A program made the translations under genes and the position numbers. A stretch of 64,000 bases of DNA from Limnohabitans radicicola (GTDB lineage: Bacteria > Pseudomonadota > Gammaproteobacteria > Burkholderiales > Burkholderiaceae_C): NCBI RefSeq assembly GCF_014837235.1, contig NZ_JACYFT010000002.1, positions 952,720 to 1,016,719 of the forward strand, written 5' to 3'. The notes below the pieces were generated by a model. That model saw only the letters and a list, made by a program, of their open reading frames with translations. It made no database searches and was not told the origin of the DNA. This document shows, piece after piece, positions 8,835-16,875 of the stretch; within the stretch, counting starts at the first letter, position 1; each line of letters begins with the position of its first letter.

Positions 8835-9203
8835 TCAACCTGACGAGCGTTCTTTAGCGGTCTTGGCGTTGTGACACGACACGCACAAGCTCTGCAGGTT
8901 GGATCGATCAAAGCGGGCGCCGCCCTGCTTGATCGGTGTGATGTGGTCCACCACCTTGGCCGCTTGCAACACACCCTGCTCATGGCACAGGCGGCACAGC
9001 GGTTGCTCGCGCAAGACCGTGGCACGCAGTGCTCGCCAGCGGGTGGATTGGTAGAAGGTGACCTCGATGTCAAAGCCTCTGCGTGCACGGCCGTAGTCGC
9101 GGTGCGAGACCCCCTTGTGCTGTTCGCAGTAGCCAGGCTCACTCACGGTGGCCGGGCAACCGGGATGCCGGCAAGGGGTTGGCGCTTTGATCGGCATAGG
9201 CAT
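8835..9203 (-). CDS. HNH endonuclease
   Basis: The 122-aa protein has an N-terminal CRHPGCPATV...GYCEQH zinc-binding knuckle. The HNH core follows: CRLCHEQGVLQAAKVVDHITPIKQGG, then RSNLQSLCVSCHNAK. The catalytic histidine is in VDHI, the asparagine in SNLQ, and the last histidine in CHNAK. HNH proteins encoded next to terminase genes assist cos-type DNA packaging in HK97-like phages, which is the likely role here. About 125 bases of apparently non-coding sequence separate it from the small terminase gene. Confidence 0.93.
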   Translation of the reverse strand: MPMPIKAPTPCRHPGCPATVSEPGYCEQHKGVSHRDYGRARRGFDIEVTFYQSTRWRALRATVLREQPLCRLCHEQGVLQAAKVVDHITPIKQGGARFDRSNLQSLCVSCHNAKTAKERSSG

Positions 9204-9359
9204 TCACATGGGGCCAACACACCCCACCGCTGTCCGAAGGAACGGCGGAGCTGGTGCGGTGGGGTGGCTGGTGGCTGCGATTTGCCCATCGCTGCACGGG
9301 CCTGCTGGGCCTCACCGCTCAGGACCGAGCGTCCAGCAGTTCAGTGGTGTGCAGGATTT

Positions 9360-9398
9360 GGAAAACAAAGAAGCCCGCCGACATCGCTGTCGCGGGCT
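9360..9398 (-). terminator. Strong Rho-independent terminator between early and late genes
   Basis: An 11-bp stem with one bulge (AGCCCGC, bulge, GACA at 9372-9383 against TGTC GCGGGCT at 9388-9398) closes on a 4-nt loop. On the minus strand it is followed by TCTTTGTTTTCC. It lies between the Q-like gene and the HNH gene, where a Q-type antiterminator would be expected to act. The rest of 9204-9484 shows no gene. Confidence 0.75.
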
Positions 9399-9484
9399 GG
9401 AATCTTTGGAGACGATGAGGCCTGCCCTTTGGCATGCCTCATCACTGAATTTGTTTCAGGTAGCGCCATCCTGCCACAGTTTAT

Positions 9485-9871
9485 TCATGGCGTCAAGAAC
9501 TTTCTCAAAAGGTTGTCGAACATGCGCAGGCCCTGCAAGTGACGCTCACGGCACAGACGTGCAGGGATCTGCGCCAGCCGCAGCTGCGCTTCTATGGGCT
9601 GTCGCCGTGGCACGTACAAGATGACCAGCACCGCCCTCTCCAACTCCGGCACCTTGGCCAAGGCGCGCTGGCAGGCCAGTGCTTCGTCGATGTGCTGCAG
9701 CACTTCTTTCGGCGCGCGGTCTTCGTCGTCCTGGAAGCTGCGGTAACGCCCTTCTGCACTGCCACAGCGATGACGCCTGTCACGTTCCATGGCCCACCGC
9801 CCGTAACGTGTCAGGCGTTCATCGGCTTCTTGCAGGTTTTGCGGAATGTCCGCGCTCAGGTTCTGTCGCAT
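9485..9871 (-). CDS. Putative Q-like late antiterminator
   Basis: The 128-aa protein begins at the ATG at 9871 (MRQNLSADIPQNL), which overlaps the end of the nuclease gene. It has RYGRWAMERDRR near the start, then an AALxxL-type helix (IDEALACQRALAKVPELERAVLVILYVPRR) and a C-terminal HTH-like segment (IEAQLRLAQIPARLCRERHLQGLRMFDNLL). The layout resembles lambdoid antitermination Q proteins, which let RNA polymerase read into late genes. Being the last early gene before the terminator and packaging genes supports this. The match is by pattern only. Confidence 0.5.
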   Translation of the reverse strand: MRQNLSADIPQNLQEADERLTRYGRWAMERDRRHRCGSAEGRYRSFQDDEDRAPKEVLQHIDEALACQRALAKVPELERAVLVILYVPRRQPIEAQLRLAQIPARLCRERHLQGLRMFDNLLRKFLTP

Positions 9872-10278
9872 GTTGCTTCCTTCAGTTCCACATGAATGTC
9901 GCGAGCGACCGCAGCCCAGGCTGCCACTGAGCCCTCCACCGTCCACTCGTAGTCTTGCCACTGGTGCGCGTGCTGGACGCGCAGGTTGACCGCCAAAGGC
10001 CACACCCCTCGCCAGCTCCCGCGATCGAGTCGATAGAACAGCACGGGCAGCTCGCCACACGCTTGCTCCACGCATTGAGACCACCACCCAGCGATCTCTG
10101 AGCGGCTGGCGCTGGCGTACCGTTTGATCTCCACCGACCAGCCGGGCACGCCGACCAGGTCACTGTCACCGGCTGCGTTGCGCACGCGCCGCTGCACTTG
10201 CCAGCCCGTGTGCTGGCGGATCAGGGCAGCTGCTTCGCGCTCACCTGCCTGCCCTTTGGTGCGTTGCATCCGTCCCAT
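9856..10278 (-). CDS. PD-(D/E)XK nuclease, Holliday-junction-resolvase-like
   Basis: The 140-aa protein opens KGQAGEREAAALIRQHTG, then RRVRNAAGDSDLVGVPGWSVEIKRY. This gives the early glutamate, a DSD aspartate and the ExK pair of a resolvase-like PD-(D/E)XK nuclease. The start at 10278 overlaps the stop of the preceding 51-aa gene (TGATG). An ATG at 10269 is also possible. In phages such enzymes resolve branched replication intermediates; that role is inferred from fold and from its place beside polymerase and primase genes. Confidence 0.7.
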   Translation of the reverse strand: MGRMQRTKGQAGEREAAALIRQHTGWQVQRRVRNAAGDSDLVGVPGWSVEIKRYASASRSEIAGWWSQCVEQACGELPVLFYRLDRGSWRGVWPLAVNLRVQHAHQWQDYEWTVEGSVAAWAAVARDIHVELKEATCDRT

Positions 10279-10433
10279 CAGCCACCCCCCGGGTGATCGG
10301 GCGATGTCGGGTGATGTTCCAGCCACTGGCTATTAGAAATACCACCAGTGAATTTGCCACGCGTCGGATAGAACATCACCCGGAATGCCCCGTATCCCCC
10401 GGGGTGTTTGCCTATTTTTTGAGCACTTCTCAT
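10278..10433 (-). CDS. Small coupled phage protein, 51 aa
   Basis: This short gene is supported by context. Its ATG at 10433 overlaps the stop of the 1253-aa replication gene (ATGA), and its stop overlaps the nuclease start (TGATG), so all three appear translationally coupled. The product (MRSAQKIGKHPGGYGAFR, ending HPTSPDHPGGG) is basic and rich in glycine and proline, with no recognised domain. It may be a replication accessory or simply a translational bridge. Confidence 0.55.
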   Translation of the reverse strand: MRSAQKIGKHPGGYGAFRVMFYPTRGKFTGGISNSQWLEHHPTSPDHPGGG

Positions 10434-13400
10434 GAAGCCTCCTTTTGCGCGGTACTCATGAGCACCCACTTGGCAGGTTGGCGGCCACCATCGATTTGCT
10501 TCGAAATCAGTTTCAGCCCTCCCGCCAGCCGGTTTTTGTGTGCCCGCAGCCAATAGCCAACCTGGGATGACTTGGTCGGATCGGTGCAGCCGGACTGTTC
10601 CAAGGCGTCACGCAGCAGCAAGTTGCCGCCCGCCCAGAGGGCCAAATCCTTGGCCCGAAACTCCAACGCCTGCCGATTGCCAAGCTTGGCCAGGCCGACC
10701 ACTTCGATCGCAGCGAAGACAGAGGCAATCTCACCCGAGCCATCGTTGCTGTAATCGACCGCTGCCACCGGGTCTTCCTCCCCAAGCCACACCAACGCAT
10801 CTCGCACTCGCCAAGACCAGTCCTCAAAGGAGTCCAGCGGCGGCAGGTTCAAAGGATCTGGATGCAGCGCATAGGCCCGCAGCACCGTCAATGCGGCGGT
10901 GATGTAGCGCGCCCGGTGTTGCTTGATATAGACCGCCAGACTGGGGTGATCGAATACCACCTGGCGGTCCTTGAGCGACTCCACCTGCAGCTGCAGCTCA
11001 CAGACGATGGTGCGGCGCGCGTTGTCGCTGCCCAGCACGACGTTGTTGCCAGTGAGCACCACGCGGGTGCGGTTGCGGAACTTCACCCGCTCGGACTCGC
11101 CCAGCTTGCGGTCTGCATAGTCGTCCGAAGTCACGAACTGGGACAGTGCCGGGCTTTTGATCACAGCGCCATTGGGCAGGTTGTCGAACACCACCACAGG
11201 ATCACCGGCCAGCAGCACCGAGGTGAACACCTTCTTGAGTTCTTCCTCGTTGCCATTGGGCCAAGGGTGGGTGGTGGCGTGGCCGTAGGCGATCAGGTTG
11301 CCAATCGAGGCCATCAGCGTTTTGCCCGAGCCGGCCATGCTGGCCGTGTAGAGCACCATCGGCGATTTGGGCAAGGTGGGCCGGGCCAAAGCCGTCAGGA
11401 CGTCCGCCAGAAACACCGAGCGCGAGACCGGATTGGCAAAGGGGAACTGCTTGACCAGATCACACAGCTCATCCAGCGCGGCGCGGGCTTCCGCCCAGCC
11501 CGGCTGCAGCGGCAGCTGCGGAAAGCTGAGCGTCGGCGCATAGAAGATGCCCGTCTCTTCGTCGTAGCCAGGCGCATCACAGACCGAACCATCGACCCGC
11601 AAGAATGGCGCGCTGGCCAGTGCCGTGAGCGGCCGAAAGGTGGCGTCATCGGTTCCGGTCTCCAGGGCTGCGGCAATGTTGATCGGGCAATCGACCACCT
11701 TGTAGTCCTGCATGCGCTTGTCCCAGCGCTGGAACTCAGCCCGCTCGGTCAACTCGCGCACCAGCCAGTAACGCGTCACGGGCAGCACGATGGGCTGACT
11801 GGCCAGGCGGGACAGGCCATCCTGGATTTCCGAGCCTTGGCCGATGCGCACCAGGTACAGCCCGCGCTTGAAGACGATGTCATCGAGCAATTGGGCGCAT
11901 TGCTGCAAGATGGCCGGCAGCACACCGGGATCGATGTAGATCACCGGTTTGCCCATCCCTCCGGCTGCGCCAGCCAAGCCCCCTCCTGCGGCGCCACCAC
12001 CGCCCACGTCCTCGGGATCCGGATAGTCAACCTCCTCCCCCGCCCCGCCATCGTCGGGGTCCAGGAATGAAAAGTCGTCCTCTGCCAGCGCCGCGTTCTG
12101 AAACTGCAAGCGCGCACGGTCAATGCGCGCCACATAGATGCGGTGCTGCGGCGGCGTCACGGTGAGGCCTTGCTCTACCAATGAGCGGTACAGGTCCCGT
12201 GGCGTCAGATCGGCGCAGTGCCCGTGCTGGCATTTCATGGTCCAACTGCCATCGGCGCGGATCTTCACTGCCGTGCCGTTGTCCACACCCTTGGTGTGCA
12301 GCTGGTGCTGCAGGCATTGGATGTCCCACCACCCCGAGCCCTTTTGCTGGGCCGACTTGAGCAAGCCGGCCGCCTGCAAGGCCTGGATCAGCGGATGCTC
12401 GCCCGCTTGCAGGGCTGCGGCGGCAGGTCGGGCATTCAGCTGAGGGACCTGATCGAGGGCGTCGCCAAACCAGGCGGCCACCTCCTGCGCGGTGTAGGCC
12501 AGCTCGGGGCGCCAACTGATTTGCCGGTTTTGCCAAGGGGCGCCCAGTGCCAGCTTGAGGTTGCGCCCCACAGGCAACTTGCACAGGCGGGTGATCCCCT
12601 TGGCGCCTTGGTCGGTCATCAGGTGGCCCTGCACTGGCGTGGCCAGCACCTGCTTGGTCAGGTAGTTGGCCAGCGAGAGATCGCGCACGGGTTCCTTCAG
12701 TCGATAGAACCACTGCTGGTTGCCGGGCGAGGTCTCGTTGATGTAAGTCGGCTCCCCCAAGCCCAAGCTGCGGGGATCGATCTGCACCTTGGTGCCGATG
12801 TCATCGAGCACGATGAAGTGCAAGGCCTCGAAGTACTCGATCTGCCGGTAGTACACCCCTTCTGCATCGCGCCGGAAGGTGGAGACGCAGGTGTAGTTCT
12901 GCCGCTGGGGATCCTGGTACAGCCTGCGCGAATACTCCAGGGGGCCGCCGGCCCACATGCCCGAGCGGGCCAGTTCGTTGTCGGTATCGGGCGGCGTCGT
13001 GTTGGAGCAGACAAAAGCATCACTCAGCGACGGACCGAACATGAGCTGCAGGAAATCGTCGTTGCTGATGGGCGCATTGGCCGCTGGGACCGAAGCCACT
13101 TCATCAACCGATTCAGGCGGTGTCTGAGCCAGCGCCAGCGACACAGGTTCACCCTCCAAGAGGGGTTTGAGGCCATCGCGCAGGTCATACACCCGGATCC
13201 AGCCTTTTTCCTGTGGCTCGATGCCCGCCTTACGCAGCTCACGCAGCTTGGCCTTGCCCAGGCGCTCACGGTCATGGATTTCTCCCAGTACCTGCGCATC
13301 CGTGCCAAAGCGCAGCACCAGCGAAGCATCGTCCGCTGCCCCGGGCGGCAGCGCCAGCACGCCTGAGCTTTTGGTCAGGCTCACCGCAAGCGCCCGGTCA

Positions 13401-14191
13401 CCCGAGTAGTTGCGCGGGTTCTTCTCGGTGCCCCGGGCCACGGCCTCTTCGTTGATCTGGCCATCGGCGAGCACGGTGGCTGCGCCGCCCATGCCGTAGA
13501 CCTCCAGCCCGAGGGCCTGCAACTGCTGGGCCAGTGCGTTGTGGTGGGGGCTGTACGGCACCGAGGTCTGCGCCAGCAGCAGCTGAGCTTGCAGCACGTA
13601 CCACTGGACATCCACATCGTCGGCCGCAGGCCAAACATTGCCCTGCAGATAGGCAAAGCCAGCTTCAAGCTGCTGCTCGGCAGCGGCGCCTGTGGCGTCC
13701 TTGGTGATGGCCGGTAGATCGCGCCGGCTGGAGCGGTACACCCGGATCAGCTTGCCCACCGATTCGCCGCCCACCCTCAAGCCGCTACCGGGAGCTGAGC
13801 GCATCTCGGTGAACAGCAAGATTTCGCGCCTGTGCGCGGCGGCCTGGATGAAGTCCTCGATGGGGGTTCCGTCCAGCATCCACTGGCCAATCGCCTGGCG
13901 CACCACCAGGGCGTCGTGGTTGGCCGAGATGCCAGGGTCATGCGCCAGCAATCCCTTGCTCTTGATCTCTGGCGCGCCGCCGCCTTCGCGCACCACCTCG
14001 ATGTAGGAGTTGATGTTCAGGCCCCGGTGGGCCAGCACTTCGGTGCGTTCCATCTGAAAGCCAAAGGTCTGCTCCCAGTCGGCAATCACCTGCGTCACCC
14101 GCTCCTCGTCGCCAGGGGCAACTTGCAGGGCGATGGAGTCGGTGTTGAGGGAGACCACCCGGGTCTCTTGCGTCGGGTCGGTCTTAAACAT
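10430..14191 (-). CDS. PolB C-terminal part fused to AEP primase and SF3-like helicase
   Basis: A 1253-aa multidomain replication protein. Residues 11-75 carry family B polymerase motif C (VVSLNTDSIAL, D18) and the following palm strands (HRGLNINSYIEV). Residues 140-210 look like the polymerase thumb end (GKLIRVYRSS ... DDVDVQWYVLQA). Residues 455-510 hold an AEP primase core (FIVLDDIGTKV at 459-469, INETSPGNQQWFY). A CQHGHC segment follows further on. Residues 950-1105 form an AAA+/SF3-like helicase with ASMAGSGKT, VVVFDNL, VVLTGNN and DNARR. The ATG lies 8 bases inside the upstream polymerase gene in another frame. Residues 220-380 are unassigned. Confidence 0.8.
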   Translation of the reverse strand: MFKTDPTQETRVVSLNTDSIALQVAPGDEERVTQVIADWEQTFGFQMERTEVLAHRGLNINSYIEVVREGGGAPEIKSKGLLAHDPGISANHDALVVRQAIGQWMLDGTPIEDFIQAAAHRREILLFTEMRSAPGSGLRVGGESVGKLIRVYRSSRRDLPAITKDATGAAAEQQLEAGFAYLQGNVWPAADDVDVQWYVLQAQLLLAQTSVPYSPHHNALAQQLQALGLEVYGMGGAATVLADGQINEEAVARGTEKNPRNYSGDRALAVSLTKSSGVLALPPGAADDASLVLRFGTDAQVLGEIHDRERLGKAKLRELRKAGIEPQEKGWIRVYDLRDGLKPLLEGEPVSLALAQTPPESVDEVASVPAANAPISNDDFLQLMFGPSLSDAFVCSNTTPPDTDNELARSGMWAGGPLEYSRRLYQDPQRQNYTCVSTFRRDAEGVYYRQIEYFEALHFIVLDDIGTKVQIDPRSLGLGEPTYINETSPGNQQWFYRLKEPVRDLSLANYLTKQVLATPVQGHLMTDQGAKGITRLCKLPVGRNLKLALGAPWQNRQISWRPELAYTAQEVAAWFGDALDQVPQLNARPAAAALQAGEHPLIQALQAAGLLKSAQQKGSGWWDIQCLQHQLHTKGVDNGTAVKIRADGSWTMKCQHGHCADLTPRDLYRSLVEQGLTVTPPQHRIYVARIDRARLQFQNAALAEDDFSFLDPDDGGAGEEVDYPDPEDVGGGGAAGGGLAGAAGGMGKPVIYIDPGVLPAILQQCAQLLDDIVFKRGLYLVRIGQGSEIQDGLSRLASQPIVLPVTRYWLVRELTERAEFQRWDKRMQDYKVVDCPINIAAALETGTDDATFRPLTALASAPFLRVDGSVCDAPGYDEETGIFYAPTLSFPQLPLQPGWAEARAALDELCDLVKQFPFANPVSRSVFLADVLTALARPTLPKSPMVLYTASMAGSGKTLMASIGNLIAYGHATTHPWPNGNEEELKKVFTSVLLAGDPVVVFDNLPNGAVIKSPALSQFVTSDDYADRKLGESERVKFRNRTRVVLTGNNVVLGSDNARRTIVCELQLQVESLKDRQVVFDHPSLAVYIKQHRARYITAALTVLRAYALHPDPLNLPPLDSFEDWSWRVRDALVWLGEEDPVAAVDYSNDGSGEIASVFAAIEVVGLAKLGNRQALEFRAKDLALWAGGNLLLRDALEQSGCTDPTKSSQVGYWLRAHKNRLAGGLKLISKQIDGGRQPAKWVLMSTAQKEAS

Positions 14192-15428
14192 GCACCAGGC
14201 TTTCGAGGGGTTGGGTTAGGCGGGCACGCTCGGCCAGCGCCAGCAGCGACAACTGGCCGCTGACCGTGATGGCAAGGAAAGCGTCGGGGGAATACAGCAG
14301 TGAATAGCCGTAGTTGTAGGCACCGAACGCCGAGTTCAGCACCAGCTTTAGGGCGTTGGAAGTGGCCTTATCGCCAGCCTTCTTGGCTTGCAGACGGCGC
14401 TGGATCAAGCGGCCATAGATGGCGTGAAACTGCGCCTCGTCCAGATGGGTCGGAGTGCAGTCCGGGTGCATGATGATGTGCGGGTACAGCGAGGCAACGT
14501 CGTAGCTGACCCCGCTGTAGTGGCAGGCGCTGTCCTTGGTGTGGACACCGCCCAAGCCGAAGGCCGCTTCCAGACCGTCTTCCTCGGACAGGGTGATCAC
14601 CTCTGGCCAAGGCCGGGTCAGCGGCTGGCGCACCCCATCGACCACATGGAACTCGGTGCCATCGATCTGGTCGGCAATCTGCTCGGCCTGCGTTCCCCGG
14701 ATGCCCTCCCGCACCCAGTCGGGCACGTAAAAGGCAAACGAGCAGTTGCGCATGCGCTGCGCCGCCGCTTTGATATCGGCCTGCTCGACCTCCTGGTTGG
14801 CTCGGGTGTACTCGCTGACGATGATGCTGGCGGCCACATTGGCGGCGGTCTTCTTGGTGAGACCGGGCAGATCGAACATATCCTCCAGCACCAGACGGGC
14901 CTGCACATCCCCTTCCACCGCATTGCGCAGGGTCTCGGTGGCCAGCAGGTCATGCTCCAGGTAGTGCACCACCTCGGGCAGTTGAGCATCCGTAATCGGC
15001 TGGTGCGGATCAAATGGCAGATCGACGATCGCCAGTCCGAGCCGACCTTCGTAATCCTTCAGGCGCCCCCGGGGGGTGTAGTTCATCAGGTCCAGTTCGT
15101 TGTAGGTGCAGCGCTCAGCCCCATAGGACTGCGCCACCCGCCAGGCTGGCCCTCTGGTCGTGATGATGTCCTGCGCCAGCTGGTGCAGGAATTGGGGTTC
15201 GGCGCCGTTCAGCGCTGCATTCAGGATGTAGCTGTCAAAGCCCGAGTTGTTGTAGCCGGCCACTTCTCGCCCTCCCCCGAGCCGGTTGTCGATCTCGGCG
15301 GCGGTGTCCGCGTCCAGCGGTGCGTCGATCACCAGGTGTTCGGGCATTTGGCCGACAGCCTTGATCCCGACGATGGTGCGGTTGCAGGCGATTTCCAGGT
15401 CATAGACCACGCGGGTGTCATGGAGCAT
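14184..15428 (-). CDS. Family B DNA polymerase, N-terminal part (exonuclease and motifs A/B)
   Basis: The 414-aa protein has the 3'-5' exonuclease motifs ExoI (YDLEIA, D10/E12), ExoII (GYNNSGFD, 58-65) and ExoIII (YLEHD, 156-160). The polymerase motifs A (YDVASLYPH, D310) and B (KLVLNSAFG, K361/N365) follow. It stops after RLTQPLESLVHV without motif C, which is at the start of the next gene in a +1-shifted frame. The two genes overlap by 8 bases. The complete active site therefore needs both polypeptides, a frameshift, or a sequence correction. The start overlaps the helicase gene end. Confidence 0.85.
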   Translation of the reverse strand: MLHDTRVVYDLEIACNRTIVGIKAVGQMPEHLVIDAPLDADTAAEIDNRLGGGREVAGYNNSGFDSYILNAALNGAEPQFLHQLAQDIITTRGPAWRVAQSYGAERCTYNELDLMNYTPRGRLKDYEGRLGLAIVDLPFDPHQPITDAQLPEVVHYLEHDLLATETLRNAVEGDVQARLVLEDMFDLPGLTKKTAANVAASIIVSEYTRANQEVEQADIKAAAQRMRNCSFAFYVPDWVREGIRGTQAEQIADQIDGTEFHVVDGVRQPLTRPWPEVITLSEEDGLEAAFGLGGVHTKDSACHYSGVSYDVASLYPHIIMHPDCTPTHLDEAQFHAIYGRLIQRRLQAKKAGDKATSNALKLVLNSAFGAYNYGYSLLYSPDAFLAITVSGQLSLLALAERARLTQPLESLVHV

Positions 15429-16275
15429 GGGTCACCTCCGGCTTGGCAAAACGGTGGCGGATGTCAAGCGCATCCAAAATGGCGCGCTCACTCGCTTGCT
15501 TGGCATCCAAGGCCCTCAGGGCCATCTGATCCAGACCGGCGTCGGCCACCAGGTTGATGATGGAGACGGTCTTGGTCTGGCCAGCCCGTACCAGGCGGGC
15601 GTTGAACTGGGCGCGCTGCGCCCAGTCAAAAGAGTGCGTGTACCAGACGATGGTGCGCGAGCTGCCGTGCTGCAAATTGATGCCATGCCCCATGGCACTG
15701 GGTGCGGCCAGCAGCACCGGGATACGGTCGGCATTCCAGTCGCTGATCAGTCGAGCACGGTCTGCCGGCGGGGTGCTGCCCACGAAAGCGCGGGCTCTGG
15801 AGCCCAACCGGCGCAGCAAGGCATCCACCTCGGCGCGGAAGTACACGGCCACCAACACCGGGCCTTGGGTGCCATCGATCAGGTTCTCCAGCGCCTCTAT
15901 GCGACTGAAGGACAAGGGGTAGGCTTGGCTGTCGCCTTCATGCACGTACACCAGGCCGGAGGTCAGCTGGCGCAGGACGGAAAGGAAAGCGCCTTCACTG
16001 TGTACGGCGCGTACCCGGCCATCGGGCAGTGCCACCTCGTTGGTGGCCATGAAATGCTGGATGCGCTGTCGGTGGCTGTCATCCCAGCAAAAGGGCTGGT
16101 TGCAATGCAGCGGCTCGGGGATGCCTTGGGTGGCGTCTTCGAGCTTGATGGCCACGGCATGACGAGCCAGTTCGTCTCGGATGCGTTTTTCTGTATCAGG
16201 GCTCTTGGGGCGCCAGGTGTATTCAGACACCTGCACAAAGTGCTTGGAGCGCCAACTGTGGAATTCCTTGCTCAT
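15418..16275 (-). CDS. SF2 (SNF2-like) helicase, C-terminal lobe
   Basis: The 285-aa protein begins MSKEFHSWRSKHFVQV at the ATG at 16275, which overlaps the stop of the N-lobe gene (ATGA). It carries only the second RecA-like domain: GPVLVAVYFRAEVDALLRRL (motif IV region), PSAMGHGINLQHG (motif V) and QFNARLVRAGQTKTV (motif VI, equivalent to QxxGRxxRxGQ). Phage helicases of this class remodel replication forks. The first lobe is on the preceding gene, so the functional enzyme is either two-chain or frameshift-joined. Confidence 0.8.
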   Translation of the reverse strand: MSKEFHSWRSKHFVQVSEYTWRPKSPDTEKRIRDELARHAVAIKLEDATQGIPEPLHCNQPFCWDDSHRQRIQHFMATNEVALPDGRVRAVHSEGAFLSVLRQLTSGLVYVHEGDSQAYPLSFSRIEALENLIDGTQGPVLVAVYFRAEVDALLRRLGSRARAFVGSTPPADRARLISDWNADRIPVLLAAPSAMGHGINLQHGSSRTIVWYTHSFDWAQRAQFNARLVRAGQTKTVSIINLVADAGLDQMALRALDAKQASERAILDALDIRHRFAKPEVTHAP

Positions 16276-16823
16276 TGCCAAAACTTCCCACCCTTGGAGA
16301 CGATCCGGCCCGGCGACCAGCAGTCGATCGGGCCATTGGGGGTGGGTGTCCCGGACAGCAGCCAGGTCGGCACATGTTCGGCCAGCACATGCAGTGCCAG
16401 GGTGCGCGTGGCACTGGCGTTCTTGAAGAACTGGCTCTCGTCGGCCACCAAGCGGTGCACCGGGACGATGCCGCGCCGCTCCACTTCACAGACAAACTTG
16501 ATCAGGGTGTCCGGGGTGCAGGTCACGATATCGGCGCAGCCATCGAACCAGAGACGGATGCGATCGGTCCCGCTGTAACGGTGGGCCAGGTCAAAACTCA
16601 GGTGTTGGGTATGGTTCCAGGATTCAGCCTCCAAGGGCCAAACGGAATCCAAAATGATCGCGGGCGCCACCAGCAAGGTGCGACGGGGCTGGCGCACCAT
16701 GGCGGTCAGTGTGGTGGCGGTCTTGCCGCTGCCGGGCTGTGCGCCCAGCAATTGGTAGTCATGGGTCGCCAGGATGTCAGCAGCCTTGTGCTGCCATGGG
16801 CGAAGTTGGTCTTGCGTGCGCAT
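16272..16823 (-). CDS. SF2 (SNF2-like) helicase, N-terminal lobe
   Basis: The 183-aa protein starts at the ATG at 16823 (MRTQDQLRPWQHKAADIL). It holds motif I (GAQPGSGKT, 27-35), motif Ia (RTLLVAPAIILDSVW), motif II (VADESQFFKN) and motif III (LLSGTPTPNGP). It ends at KGGKFWQ, exactly where intact phage helicases continue toward the second lobe (LGxxFxxFRxRYF). The next gene supplies that continuation in the -1 frame. An open frame extends upstream to 16976 but looks non-coding. Confidence 0.8.
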   Translation of the reverse strand: MRTQDQLRPWQHKAADILATHDYQLLGAQPGSGKTATTLTAMVRQPRRTLLVAPAIILDSVWPLEAESWNHTQHLSFDLAHRYSGTDRIRLWFDGCADIVTCTPDTLIKFVCEVERRGIVPVHRLVADESQFFKNASATRTLALHVLAEHVPTWLLSGTPTPNGPIDCWSPGRIVSKGGKFWQ

Positions 16824-16875
16824 GGGTCGAGTCCAGTGGTGAGAGAAAGGGGCGGTTCGCACCGCCCCACAGAAC

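Noticed and set aside
12218..13366. Plus-strand open frame of 382 codons inside the replication gene
   Set aside because: Low-complexity composition typical of the reverse strand of GC-rich coding DNA. The minus strand carries a continuous multidomain protein with clear motifs.
16265..16285. Classic -1 slippery heptamer at the helicase split
   Set aside because: The bases before the stop (AAG TTT TGG CAA TGA) do not form an X XXY YYZ heptamer in frame. Reinitiation at the ATGA overlap is a simpler reading.
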